9,853 nt of DNA from MGOM01 sp035455265 (GTDB taxonomy: Bacteria > Chloroflexota > Anaerolineae > Anaerolineales > E44-bin32). A program made the position numbers and the translations under genes. Location: positions 1 through 9,853 of the forward strand of contig DATIFK010000241.1 of the NCBI GenBank assembly GCA_035455265.1. Direction: 5' to 3'. The notes below the pieces were generated by a model. The model worked only from the letters and a program-made list of their open reading frames with translations, did no database searches and was not told the DNA's origin. Of the stretch, positions 1 to 6,276 are shown piece by piece; the stretch's first letter is position 1, and every line of letters begins with the position of its first letter.

Positions 1-131
1 AAGGGTCTGAATCGCCAAGGTCGGGTCCTGCAAAACCCCGATGCGTGGGTTCCCTGGCCTGATCCCCTGAGCGAGGCAGTTGCCTGTGCAGTTTGCAGCT
101 CAATGCCGGAACCCCGCGCGGGTCCAGGGCA

Positions 132-154
132 GGCAAATCCCATCGTCGCCTCCT
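132..154 (-). repeat. 23-bp direct repeat, copy 1 (carries Shine-Dalgarno + ATG on minus strand)
   Basis: This stretch is identical over 23 bases to 301-323. Read on the minus strand it is AGGAGG, a CGACG spacer, then ATG GGA TTT GCC, a well-spaced start site (ATG at 143-141). The minus-strand frame after this ATG stays open to the left window edge (47 codons, MGFACPGPARG...), but I recognise no domain in it and 47 open codons are not rare at this GC content. The two copies exactly flank the heptamer-array block, so this is either a duplicated target or a duplicated gene start. Confidence 0.85.
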
Positions 155-157
155 CAA

Positions 158-241
158 GAACAGTGGTCAGTGGTCAGTGGTCAGTGGTCAGTGGTCAGTG
201 GTCAGTGGTCAGTTGTCAGTTGTCAGTTCCCAGTCTTCAGT
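158..241. repeat. Tandem heptamer array (GGTCAGT and variants)
   Basis: Seven perfect GGTCAGT units run from 165 to 213. They are followed by two TGTCAGT units (214-227), then the decayed units TCCCAGT (228-234) and CTTCAGT (235-241). A variant GAACAGT unit (158-164) precedes them. The unit length is a strict 7 bp. Seven-base short tandem repeats dispersed in genomes are known, for example in filamentous cyanobacteria, and copy number at such sites usually varies by slippage. The homogeneous left part and decayed right part suggest recent expansion at the left. A + strand frame reads through the array from base 1 to a stop at 271-273, but it looks like a by-product of the repeat. Confidence 0.95.
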
Positions 242-274
242 TGACAGATGGCTCTAGGGGAACTGATAACTGAC
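215..274. repeat. Inverted repeat closing the heptamer array
   Basis: The arm at 215-231 (GTCAGTTGTCAGTTCCC) pairs with 258-274 (GGGAACTGATAACTGAC) over 17 positions with one mismatch. The right arm belongs to a second, inverted set of heptamers: AACTGAT (261-267), AACTGAC (268-274), a degenerate unit, TACTGAC (282-288) and GACTGCC (289-295). Transcribed in either direction, the block could fold into one long hairpin with a loop of about 26 nt. Confidence 0.8.
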
Positions 275-300
275 GACCGAATACTGACGACTGCCTCTGG

Positions 301-323
301 GGCAAATCCCATCGTCGCCTCCT
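301..323 (-). repeat. 23-bp direct repeat, copy 2 (Shine-Dalgarno + ATG on minus strand)
   Basis: This is the perfect second copy of 132-154. On the minus strand the TAA that ends the ORF at 323-529 shares its last A with the AGGAGG, giving TAAGGAGGCGACGATG, an arrangement typical of adjacent genes in an operon. From this ATG (312-310) the frame runs only 28 codons (MGFAPEAVVSIRSS...) before a TGA inside the array block, so this copy does not start a full gene. Confidence 0.85.
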
Positions 324-529
324 TAGGTAGCATGTAACAACCTTTGCTTGTCAGCTAGCAACAATCCTTGCCTCTCCATCTCGTAGCGCTGGTTGCGCTC
401 CCGGCGATCTAGCGCGCCGCCACCTTCTGCGTAACAAATCATCACAGTCGTCATTCGAAGCCCCCAATGGACGCGCCACACGCATGCCTGGCGAAAGCGG
501 TTCCACATCTCCTCCCACCGTCCGTCCAT
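323..529 (-). CDS. Possible small hypothetical protein (68 aa), doubtful
   Basis: This minus-strand frame begins MDGRWEEMWNRFRQ at the ATG 529-527 and ends in a basic, helix-prone tail (RRERNQRYEMERQG). I recognise no family. For it: the stop codon abuts the AGGAGG-ATG repeat as in an operon, and the first half has GC-rich third positions. Against it: there is no Shine-Dalgarno sequence before this ATG, codon use in the second half is mixed (TTG TTG CTA, TTG TTA), and the frame is also open upstream to an ATG at 682, where the translation looks non-natural (Pro/Arg/Ser-rich). It may be the decayed end of an older gene. Confidence 0.22.
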   Translation of the reverse strand: MDGRWEEMWNRFRQACVWRVHWGLRMTTVMICYAEGGGALDRRERNQRYEMERQGLLLADKQRLLHAT

Positions 530-550
530 CCCGGTGGAGGTCAACCGCCT

Positions 551-571
551 ATGTGTTGACATCCGACACAT
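551..571. promoter_or_regulatory. Imperfect palindrome containing TTGACA, operator-like
   Basis: The arms ATGTGT (551-556) and ACACAT (566-571) are perfectly complementary around a 9-nt centre, and a TTGACA hexamer lies at 556-561. A second small palindrome, CCTGACAGG, follows at 578-586. I see no convincing -10 box at the expected distance, so a promoter is not supported. The site could bind a dimeric regulator, but it lies about 260 nt before the next + strand gene. Confidence 0.25.
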
Positions 572-610
572 GCCCTGCCTGACAGGTGCACGTAGAGTGG
601 AGGGAGGGCT

Positions 611-626
611 GCCCGCACTGGCGGGC
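611..626. other. GC-rich stem-loop
   Basis: GCCCGC (611-616) and GCGGGC (621-626) form a perfect 6-bp GC stem with the tetraloop ACTG. There is no T-run on either side, so it is not a convincing intrinsic terminator. A perfect 10-bp palindrome, GGAGGCCTCC, follows at 684-693. Confidence 0.4.
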
Positions 627-831
627 GGCGCGAATTGTGGACGTTGGGCTATGTCTCTCCCCCGGTCCACCCACCATCCCAAGGGAGGCCTCCGTGAGCT
701 GCATCGGCCTCTGGTTCACCGCCTACCACGACCTCTCAAAGTCGATGGAAAATCTCCAATCCACGCCGACGCCTCCCAGGCGCTTCCAATCCATGTGCGG
801 CTCAGCACGACGGAACCGGGGAGAGTAGCCC
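627..831. other. Non-coding leader upstream of the hydrolase gene
   Basis: I see no supportable gene here. The overlapping frames that cross it are short, carry no recognisable motif, and either run into the hydrolase in the wrong reading frame or stop just before its ATG. The ribosome site for the next gene is GGGGAGAG at 818-825. No clear sigma-70 promoter is visible. Confidence 0.5.
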
Positions 832-1683
832 ATGGCAACCGTGTCGATTCAAGGCATCTCCCTATTCGTGAAGGTCATCGGCCACGGATATCCCTTGGTG
901 CTCATGCATGGAGGGCCCGGACAGGACCACACCAGCTTGCTGCCTCTCAAAGGTCTGGCGGATCAGTTCACCCTGGTCTTCTTTGATCACCGCTGCAACG
1001 GCCAGTCCGTCGGCGCGGATCAATCCACCATGACCATGGAGAACTTGACGGCGGACGCCGACGCGCTTCGCCAGGCGCTCGGCTTCGAGAAGTGGGCCGT
1101 CCTCGGGCACTCGTTTGGGGGGCAGGTTGCGCTCGAGTACGCGCTCCGCTATCCACAGAGCTTGTCACACCTGATCCTGATGAACACCGGCGGCGACAAC
1201 TGGTGGGTGGAGGTGAACTCGTCGCAGCTGCTGGCCCGACGCGGCTACCGCGCTGCCGCCGTCGAGGCGGCGCGCCGTTTCTTCACCGGTGAGGTCACCA
1301 CCCGCGACTATTACTCCGCCTTCTTCCGGTTCTTTCTCGCCTACTTCTACCGTTTCCCGCTGCTCAGGTACGCCCACGAGATCGCTGCCGGGCCCAAGAC
1401 CGTGTACCGACCCGAAGCCACGATCTTCGGCTATCGCCAGGTCGTGAAGGGCTGGACCGTCATGGATCGGCTCGGTGAGATCCGAGTGCCATCGCTGGTC
1501 ATCGCCGGCCGCTGGGACTTCCTGTTCCCCCCGGAGCATCAAGCGATCCTGGCGGATCGCCTGCCGAACGCCAGGCTCGAGCTGGTCGAGCGCGCCGCCC
1601 ACAACCCTCACATCGAACAGCCCGCCGTGGTTCTTCCGGCGATCCGGGGTTTCCTTGGAGGAGGGAAGCTCGGTCGGGCATAG
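832..1683 (+). CDS. Alpha/beta hydrolase, proline iminopeptidase-like
   Basis: A 283-residue cytoplasmic alpha/beta-hydrolase. The oxyanion-hole motif HGGPG is at residues 26-30 and a DHRCNGQS strand-loop at 52-59. The nucleophile elbow GHSFGG (92-97) gives catalytic Ser94. The acid is Asp229 (AGRWDFLFP) and the base His257 (AAHNPHIEQP), so the triad is complete. HGGPG is characteristic of prolyl aminopeptidases and their relatives, which cleave N-terminal proline or small amide/ester bonds; the real substrate cannot be told from sequence. A hydrophobic, aromatic cap (about 120-185, rich in Phe and Tyr) would line the substrate pocket. Length is normal for the family. The start at ATG 832 is supported by GGGGAGAG six bases upstream. 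There is no signal peptide. The next gene begins 101 nt later and may or may not share a transcript. Confidence 0.93.
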   Translation: MATVSIQGISLFVKVIGHGYPLVLMHGGPGQDHTSLLPLKGLADQFTLVFFDHRCNGQSVGADQSTMTMENLTADADALRQALGFEKWAVLGHSFGGQVALEYALRYPQSLSHLILMNTGGDNWWVEVNSSQLLARRGYRAAAVEAARRFFTGEVTTRDYYSAFFRFFLAYFYRFPLLRYAHEIAAGPKTVYRPEATIFGYRQVVKGWTVMDRLGEIRVPSLVIAGRWDFLFPPEHQAILADRLPNARLELVERAAHNPHIEQPAVVLPAIRGFLGGGKLGRA

Positions 1684-1731
1684 CGATTCGGCGGCCAACC
1701 GGTGACGGTGAGGTTCTGCGACCGGCCCCGC

Positions 1732-1755
1732 GCTTCCTTTCGGCCGACCGGAAGC
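1732..1755 (+). promoter_or_regulatory. Hairpin upstream of the serine hydrolase start
   Basis: GCTTCC (1732-1737) and GGAAGC (1750-1755) form a perfect 6-bp stem around a 12-nt loop that contains the palindrome CGGCCG. It ends 15 nt before the GGGGAGGA ribosome site. It lacks a T-run, so it could be a leader structure rather than a terminator of the preceding hydrolase gene. Confidence 0.3.
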
Positions 1756-1770
1756 TGGCGGTCCGAGGTC

Positions 1771-1778
1771 GGGGAGGA
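1771..1778 (+). promoter_or_regulatory. Ribosome binding site that fixes a TTG start
   Basis: GGGGAGGA lies 6 nt before TTG 1785. The only nearby ATG (1780) reads ATG TCT TGA and stops at once, so the TTG is the likely initiator. Confidence 0.8.
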
Positions 1779-1784
1779 CATGTC

Positions 1785-3392
1785 TTGAAGACCAAGCAGC
1801 TTCTGCTCGGATGGTTGGCCGTCGGCACCGGATTGGCCCTCGTGAGCCGCAGGGCTTTCGCCGGGAAGGCGCCAGCCAACCCCGCAGGGGGCGGGTCGTC
1901 GCATGAAGCGGTCGACGCGTATGTCGGACAGCAGATGCGCCGGCTGAGGATCCCGGGCGCGGCGCTCGCCATCATCGAAGGCGACCGTATCGTTCACCTG
2001 CGTGGCTTCGGCCGGGCCCGTCCCGATGGGGAGGTGCCGACGCCGCAGACGCCGTTCGTGCTGGGATCGACGACCAAGTCCATCACCGCGTTGGCGGTGA
2101 TGCAGCTGATGGAGGCAGGAAGCATCGAACTGGACGCGCCCGTCCAGCGGTACCTGTCATGGTTTCGGGTGGCCGACCCCGAGGCCTCGGCCCGGATGAC
2201 CGTGCGCCACCTCCTGAACCAGACGAGCGGCCTGTCGATGGTGGCGGGCATGGTCAACCTGGCGAACCTGGACGACGATCCCGGCGCGGCGGAGCGTCAA
2301 GCTCGGGCGCTCTCCACCCAGGTCCTTGCCCGCCAGGTCGGCATCGGTTTCGAGTACTCCAACCTGAACTACAACCTGCTGGGGTTGGTCGTCGAGGCCG
2401 CCAGCCGTGAGCCATACGCGGCGTACGTGCGTCGGCATATCTTCGAACCGCTTGCCATGCGGCACAGCTACGCCTCGAAGGCCGAAGCCCAGCGGGACAA
2501 CCTGGCGGTGGGTCACCGTCACTGGTTCGGCCGGCCCGTTCCGGCTCCCGATCTACCACTCTCGCATGGATCGATCGCCTCTGGACAGCTCATCTCGTGT
2601 TCGGAGGACATGGCTCACTACCTGGTCACCCATCTCAACGGCGGCCGCTTTGATGGCCATCGTATCCTTTCCGAAGCCGGGGTTGCGGAGATGCATCGGG
2701 GGGAGGCGGAGCAGCGCGTGATGGGCTCGCTTGTGGCCAGCTACGGCATGGGGTGGTTCGTCAACACCGTCGGTGGGACGAAGCTGATCTCGCACGGCGG
2801 CAACGTTCCGGACTTCGCTTCCTTCATGGGGCTCCTGCCGGAGAAGCGGAAGGGCTTCGTCCTGCTGTTCAATGCTGATCCGTGGGGATTGCCGTTCGTG
2901 ATCGCAGAGGTGGGAGAAGGCGCCGCCGCCGTCTTGGCCGGCGGGCCGCCACCCACGATCCGGCTTGGTTTCATCCCCTGGGTCATGCGCGCGCAGCCGC
3001 TGCTGCCGTTGCTCCAGATCGCCGGGGTTCTCTCCACGCTGCGGCAGTTGCGGCGTTGGCGGGCTCGGCCGGCCTTTCGCACCCGCAGAGGGGTCACGGC
3101 CTTGAAGCATCTCCTGCTTCCACTGCTTCCGCACCTGTCGCTGGCCGCTCTGCCCGTGTACCTGCGCTCCAGCGGACTACTCCGCTACATGGACCTCTAC
3201 ATGCCGGACTTCGCATGGTTGGCGCGGATCTCCGGCGGCTTCGCCGCGCTCTGGGCCATCGTGCGGACCGGGCTGGTCCTGCGGGCCATGGCCCCTCGAC
3301 CCCATCGTCGACTGGGCGGCCCGCCACAGCCCGTTAGCCAACAAAGGCACGTGCTTCCTCATCGAGTGTGGAATGGAGGAGACCAGCCATGA
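1785..3392 (+). CDS. Serine hydrolase, class C beta-lactamase/PBP-like, with C-terminal membrane region
   Basis: A 535-residue member of the beta-lactamase family (Pfam PF00144). The three active-site motifs are present: SxxK as STTK (Ser95, Lys98), YxN as YSN (Tyr191-Asn193) and HGG replacing KTG (His337-Gly339). That HGG/HSG type is common in esterases, D-aminopeptidases and DD-peptidase-like members rather than true AmpC enzymes, so hydrolysis of a D-amino peptide, ester or amide outside the membrane is likelier than strong lactam resistance. An N-terminal hydrophobic stretch (5-21) and AFA-G site suggest export or anchoring. The catalytic domain ends near residue 375; about three hydrophobic segments follow (roughly 398-416, 442-460, 476-500), then an Arg/Pro-rich tail. 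Its stop overlaps the next start (ATGA), implying translational coupling with the acyltransferase. The start is TTG 1785. Confidence 0.9.
   Translation: MKTKQLLLGWLAVGTGLALVSRRAFAGKAPANPAGGGSSHEAVDAYVGQQMRRLRIPGAALAIIEGDRIVHLRGFGRARPDGEVPTPQTPFVLGSTTKSITALAVMQLMEAGSIELDAPVQRYLSWFRVADPEASARMTVRHLLNQTSGLSMVAGMVNLANLDDDPGAAERQARALSTQVLARQVGIGFEYSNLNYNLLGLVVEAASREPYAAYVRRHIFEPLAMRHSYASKAEAQRDNLAVGHRHWFGRPVPAPDLPLSHGSIASGQLISCSEDMAHYLVTHLNGGRFDGHRILSEAGVAEMHRGEAEQRVMGSLVASYGMGWFVNTVGGTKLISHGGNVPDFASFMGLLPEKRKGFVLLFNADPWGLPFVIAEVGEGAAAVLAGGPPPTIRLGFIPWVMRAQPLLPLLQIAGVLSTLRQLRRWRARPAFRTRRGVTALKHLLLPLLPHLSLAALPVYLRSSGLLRYMDLYMPDFAWLARISGGFAALWAIVRTGLVLRAMAPRPHRRLGGPPQPVSQQRHVLPHRVWNGGDQP
3375..3380 (+). 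promoter_or_regulatory. Ribosome binding site deciding the acyltransferase start
   Basis: GGAGGA lies 8 nt before ATG 3389, inside the end of the preceding gene. It favours ATG 3389 over the in-frame GTG at 3368, which has no comparable site. Confidence 0.75.
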
Positions 3393-4195
3393 AACCGGGC
3401 GTTGGACCCTATCAAGTGGTGGAACTGCCGCCGGGGCGTCGCATATGGGTAAACACGCTCGAGCTCTCCTGGCCGGCGCACCCGATTTACGGCCTGCTCG
3501 AAGTGGACGTCACGCTTGCGCGAAAGTTGATCGCTGAGCACAAGGAACGCACGGGCGAGACGCTCTCCTTTGCAGGCTTTGTTACTTACTGTCTGGCCCG
3601 CGCCGTGGATGAGGACAAGTCGATCCAGGCTCAACGGAAGGGCAGCAGGCAACTCATCCTATTTGACGATGTGAACGTCGGGCTGATGGTCGAGCACAAG
3701 GACGGCGAGAAACGGTCCCTGATGGGACATGTCGTCCTCGCGGCGAACCGGAAGTCCTACCGGGAGATCCACGACGAGATTCGCCGGGTGCAGTCCGAAC
3801 CGGCGCCGGCAGGACGAGGGATGCCCAACTGGTTCCGGTCACTGATGCTGTTGCCTTGGCCGCTCTCCAAGCTCTTGGTCGCCCTACTGCGGGCCAACAG
3901 CCGACGGGATCCGACCGTCGCCGTATCCATTGGGGGGACGGTGGATGTCACCTCCGTAGGCCTGTTCGGCGGCGGGCACAGCGGCTGGGGCCTCAGTCCC
4001 ACGTTCGATCCCATTGGCCTGGTGGTGGGTGGCATTTCCTGGAAGCCGGCCGTCGTCGAGGGGCGGATCGAGCCGCGCGAGATCCTCAATCTTACGGTGA
4101 CGTTCGATCACGACATCGTCGACGGAGGCCCCGCCACCCGGTTCGTGCGCCGGCTGGTGGAGCTGATCGAGAGCGGCCACGGGCTGGAATCATGA
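3389..4195 (+). CDS. Stand-alone 2-oxoacid dehydrogenase E2-type (CAT-fold) acyltransferase domain
   Basis: A 268-residue protein matching the catalytic domain of dihydrolipoamide acyltransferases (Pfam PF00198, same fold as chloramphenicol acetyltransferase). The C-terminal signature FDHDIVDGGPATRF holds the presumed catalytic His241 and structural Asp245 of HxxxDG. The Arg usual after this His in E2 enzymes (DHR) is Asp here. An acyltransferase core, including LSFAGFVTYCLARAVDE and FDDVNVGLMVEH, lies at about 55-105. There is no lipoyl domain or peripheral-subunit-binding domain and no E1 or E3 gene nearby, so it is probably not part of a 2-oxoacid dehydrogenase complex. It may use acyl-CoA directly on a small molecule, which is inference. 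A hydrophobic stretch at about 150-167 (LMLLPWPLSKLLVALL) hints at membrane contact. It overlaps the upstream hydrolase by ATGA and is followed 61 nt later by the transporter. Confidence 0.85.
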   Translation: MKPGVGPYQVVELPPGRRIWVNTLELSWPAHPIYGLLEVDVTLARKLIAEHKERTGETLSFAGFVTYCLARAVDEDKSIQAQRKGSRQLILFDDVNVGLMVEHKDGEKRSLMGHVVLAANRKSYREIHDEIRRVQSEPAPAGRGMPNWFRSLMLLPWPLSKLLVALLRANSRRDPTVAVSIGGTVDVTSVGLFGGGHSGWGLSPTFDPIGLVVGGISWKPAVVEGRIEPREILNLTVTFDHDIVDGGPATRFVRRLVELIESGHGLES

Positions 4196-4256
4196 AGGAC
4201 CGATAGTCGAGGCTCTCACTCCCCATCGGGATGGACATCACCTGACGAACCCATTG

Positions 4257-5465
4257 ATGAGGACGCAAGAGACTCATCCATCTTCCGGGATCCTGGCGAC
4301 CCTGGCGTTGTGCGCGGCCCTGCAAATGACCGGCTTTGCGGTCTTCCTGCCTCTGTTTGCCCTCCGCTTCGAGAGCTTCGGGGCGGGCGTCAAAGCCCTG
4401 AGCGCGAGTGACATGGCGTATGCCCTCACCTTCGCCCTTGCTGCGCCGCTCGTGGGGATGCTGGCCGACCGCTTCGGGCGGCGGCCCTTGATCCTGCTCT
4501 CACTGGCGGGCCAAATCCTGGTCTTCGTCGGATATCTCTTCGCCGCCTCCACTTGGCTCCTGATACTTCTTCGCGGTCTGGCGGGATTCTTTGCGGCCGG
4601 GGTCCTACCGTGCATGGTGAGCATCGTCGGCGACCTGGCGCCCGAGAACCGGCGGGCCCAATGGGTAGGCATCATTAGCGGCGGCGCGGCGGTCGGGTAC
4701 GTTGTCGGGCCTTCCCTGGGCGGGCTGCTGTACGAACGCCTCGACTATGTCGCGCCATCGGCGGTGGCGATTGGGATGGCCGCGGTGGCACTGCTCCTGG
4801 CAGTTCTCCGAATCCGCGAGACGCACATGCCTGCGGGGCAACCTATTCATTCGCCCTCGACCTGGATCCACGAGTTGCGCGCCTTACCGGCCCGGTCAAC
4901 GCTTCTACTGGTCATGGTCATCACCTTTGGCGTGATGCTCGCCTACGCCTTCGTCCAGCCGCAATTCATGTTCTACGCGTACGACGACCTGAGCTGGACC
5001 TCATCCCGACTTGGGTATGTCATGAGCGCGTACGCAGTGGCCTTCATGCTGTGCGAGTTTTCCCTGGGCCAGCTAAGCGACCGCGTTGGGCGAAAGCCCG
5101 TGCTGGTGATAGGCCTGGCGCTCTTCTTGGCCCAGTTCCTCGGCCTGGTCGTCTTCTACGAGGTAACGTGGATCGTCGTGAGCTTCGTCATCGCCGGGAT
5201 AGGCAATGCCCTCTACGAACCGGCGTTGAGCGCCATGGTCCTCGACATTGCGCCCTCGGAGCACACCGCAGGCATGCTGGGACTCAGGACAACGGCCGGT
5301 TCCATCGGAAGCATGCTCGGCCCGGGATTGGTGGTTCTGTCTGCGTCCTTCTTGACTCCCCAGGTCGGGTTCCTTATGGCTACAGCCCTAGTGGCCTTCC
5401 TCGCACTTGCCTCCGCATGGAGGCTGCACGTGCCGGAACGAGTAGAGGCGGCTCTTCCCTCTTGA
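4257..5465 (+). CDS. MFS transporter, DHA1 drug:H+ antiporter-like
   Basis: A 402-residue integral membrane protein with about 12 hydrophobic segments in two halves. Motif A occurs twice as expected: GMLADRFGRR (67-76) between TM2 and TM3, and GQLSDRVGRK (271-280) between TM8 and TM9. A motif-C-like run, GGAAVGYVVGPSLGG (142-156), marks TM5 of antiporters that export drugs. The family resembles TetA/Bcr-type exporters that use the proton gradient to expel small hydrophobic compounds; the substrate is unknown. A loop of about 25 residues (190-214) joins the halves. ATG 4257 is chosen; TTG 4254 is directly before it in frame. The ribosome site is poor, so translation may depend on coupling or be weak. 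It sits between the acyltransferase and the DUF998 gene on the same strand with short gaps, suggesting one operon. Confidence 0.92.
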   Translation: MRTQETHPSSGILATLALCAALQMTGFAVFLPLFALRFESFGAGVKALSASDMAYALTFALAAPLVGMLADRFGRRPLILLSLAGQILVFVGYLFAASTWLLILLRGLAGFFAAGVLPCMVSIVGDLAPENRRAQWVGIISGGAAVGYVVGPSLGGLLYERLDYVAPSAVAIGMAAVALLLAVLRIRETHMPAGQPIHSPSTWIHELRALPARSTLLLVMVITFGVMLAYAFVQPQFMFYAYDDLSWTSSRLGYVMSAYAVAFMLCEFSLGQLSDRVGRKPVLVIGLALFLAQFLGLVVFYEVTWIVVSFVIAGIGNALYEPALSAMVLDIAPSEHTAGMLGLRTTAGSIGSMLGPGLVVLSASFLTPQVGFLMATALVAFLALASAWRLHVPERVEAALPS

Positions 5466-5515
5466 GGGACCAGTCTTCAGGGTCTGGCGGCGGGCATCGC
5501 CTCAAGGAGAAGATC

Positions 5516-6223
5516 ATGAAGACACACACCGCCGGTTCGGATGAGGGTAGAGCGCCCAACAACGCGATGATTCGAAAAGCCTTGCTGGCGTGCGGCATGG
5601 CCGCTGCCCTGACCTGGATGGGCACCGACATCTTCGCAGCGCTGAGCTATGACGGCTACAACTTTCCGCTCGACCCCATCAGCGGGCTGTCCGCGGTTGA
5701 CGCGCCGACCAGAGCCTTCGTGGTTCCCCTCGACTGCCTGTATGCCCTATTGAAGATCGCCTTCGCTCTGGGGATCTGGATCTCCTCCGGACACCATCGG
5801 GCGATGCGCATCACGGCGGGTTTGATGTTCGCCTTCGGGCTTACCGACCTGGCAGCGAACTTCTTCCCCTGGAACCCCGACGAGCCTCCTCTTGGCACGT
5901 TCATCAACCTGATGCACTCTGTCCTCGCGGGCGGCCTGCCTGTGGTCCTGTTCTTCCTGACGATCGGCTTCGGCGCCGCCGCAAACGGCAAATGGTTCCG
6001 TATCTACTCGTACGGGACACTCCTGGTCTTGGCCGTCTTAGGTGCTTTGCCCCTCTTGGGCGGTTTCCAGATTTCGGCCGACCAGCCTCCTGAGTGGTTC
6101 GGGGCAAGCGAACGTATCAACGCCTATGGGTTCATGCTGTGGATGACGCTGCTGGCCCTCGTCCTCTTACGCAGCCAACGGGGAAGAACCGAGCAACAAC
6201 CGCAGACAGGCGGCCGCTCCTGA
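5516..6223 (+). CDS. DUF998 family six-TM membrane protein
   Basis: A 235-residue membrane protein with about six hydrophobic helices (roughly 20-42, 66-90, 97-113, 127-150, 157-178, 195-215). After the first helix comes the loop LDPISGLSAVDAPTR, which matches the conserved loop of DUF998 proteins (Pfam PF06197, often ISELGA..GAPT). The function of the family is unknown; members are common in soil bacteria. The start ATG 5516 is fixed by AAGGAGA at 5504-5510. The frame is open further upstream, but there it overlaps the transporter gene and reads as an Arg-rich shadow. It follows the transporter by 50 nt and is the last gene of this + strand run. The hydrophilic tail (RGRTEQQPQTGGRS) is likely cytoplasmic. 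Confidence 0.85.
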   Translation: MKTHTAGSDEGRAPNNAMIRKALLACGMAAALTWMGTDIFAALSYDGYNFPLDPISGLSAVDAPTRAFVVPLDCLYALLKIAFALGIWISSGHHRAMRITAGLMFAFGLTDLAANFFPWNPDEPPLGTFINLMHSVLAGGLPVVLFFLTIGFGAAANGKWFRIYSYGTLLVLAVLGALPLLGGFQISADQPPEWFGASERINAYGFMLWMTLLALVLLRSQRGRTEQQPQTGGRS

Positions 6224-6232
6224 GGAAAAGGG

Positions 6233-6275
6233 GCGCCAGGAGTGCGACGGGCCGAGCTGACCTGGTGGTCGTCGC
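6233..6275. terminator. Possible hairpin between convergent genes
   Basis: The short gap between the DUF998 stop and the minus-strand gene holds two competing stems: CGCCAGG with CCTGGTG (one G-U pair) and GCGACG (6244-6249) with CGTCGC (6270-6275). This is the expected place for a bidirectional terminator, but neither stem is followed by a T-run on either strand, so the call is weak. Confidence 0.25.
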
Positions 6276-6276
6276 T

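Noticed and set aside
158..241. CRISPR array
   Set aside because: The units are 7 bp and directly contiguous, with no spacers and no cas genes in the window.
1..273. + strand frame open from base 1 through the array to a stop at 271-273
   Set aside because: About 40% of it is translated heptamer repeat, third positions are not strongly GC-biased and no motif is visible; it might be the end of a gene beginning outside the window, but I cannot support it.
556..584. Sigma-70 promoter from TTGACA at 556
   Set aside because: The hexamer about 17 nt downstream (CTGACA) does not resemble a -10 box, and no gene start is close on this strand.
534..986. + strand 150-codon frame crossing the hydrolase start
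   Set aside because: It overlaps the confidently assigned hydrolase in another frame, is rich in His/Arg/Pro, and matches no family I recognise.
4192..4206. ATG AAG GAC CGA TAG minigene overlapping the acyltransferase stop (ATGA)
   Set aside because: It encodes only four residues (MKDR) and has no ribosome site of its own; ATGA overlaps arise easily by chance.
5051..5515. Long N-terminal extension of the DUF998 gene
   Set aside because: The extension lies in another frame over the transporter gene, is Arg/Gly/Pro-rich, and a good AAGGAGA site marks the internal ATG 5516.
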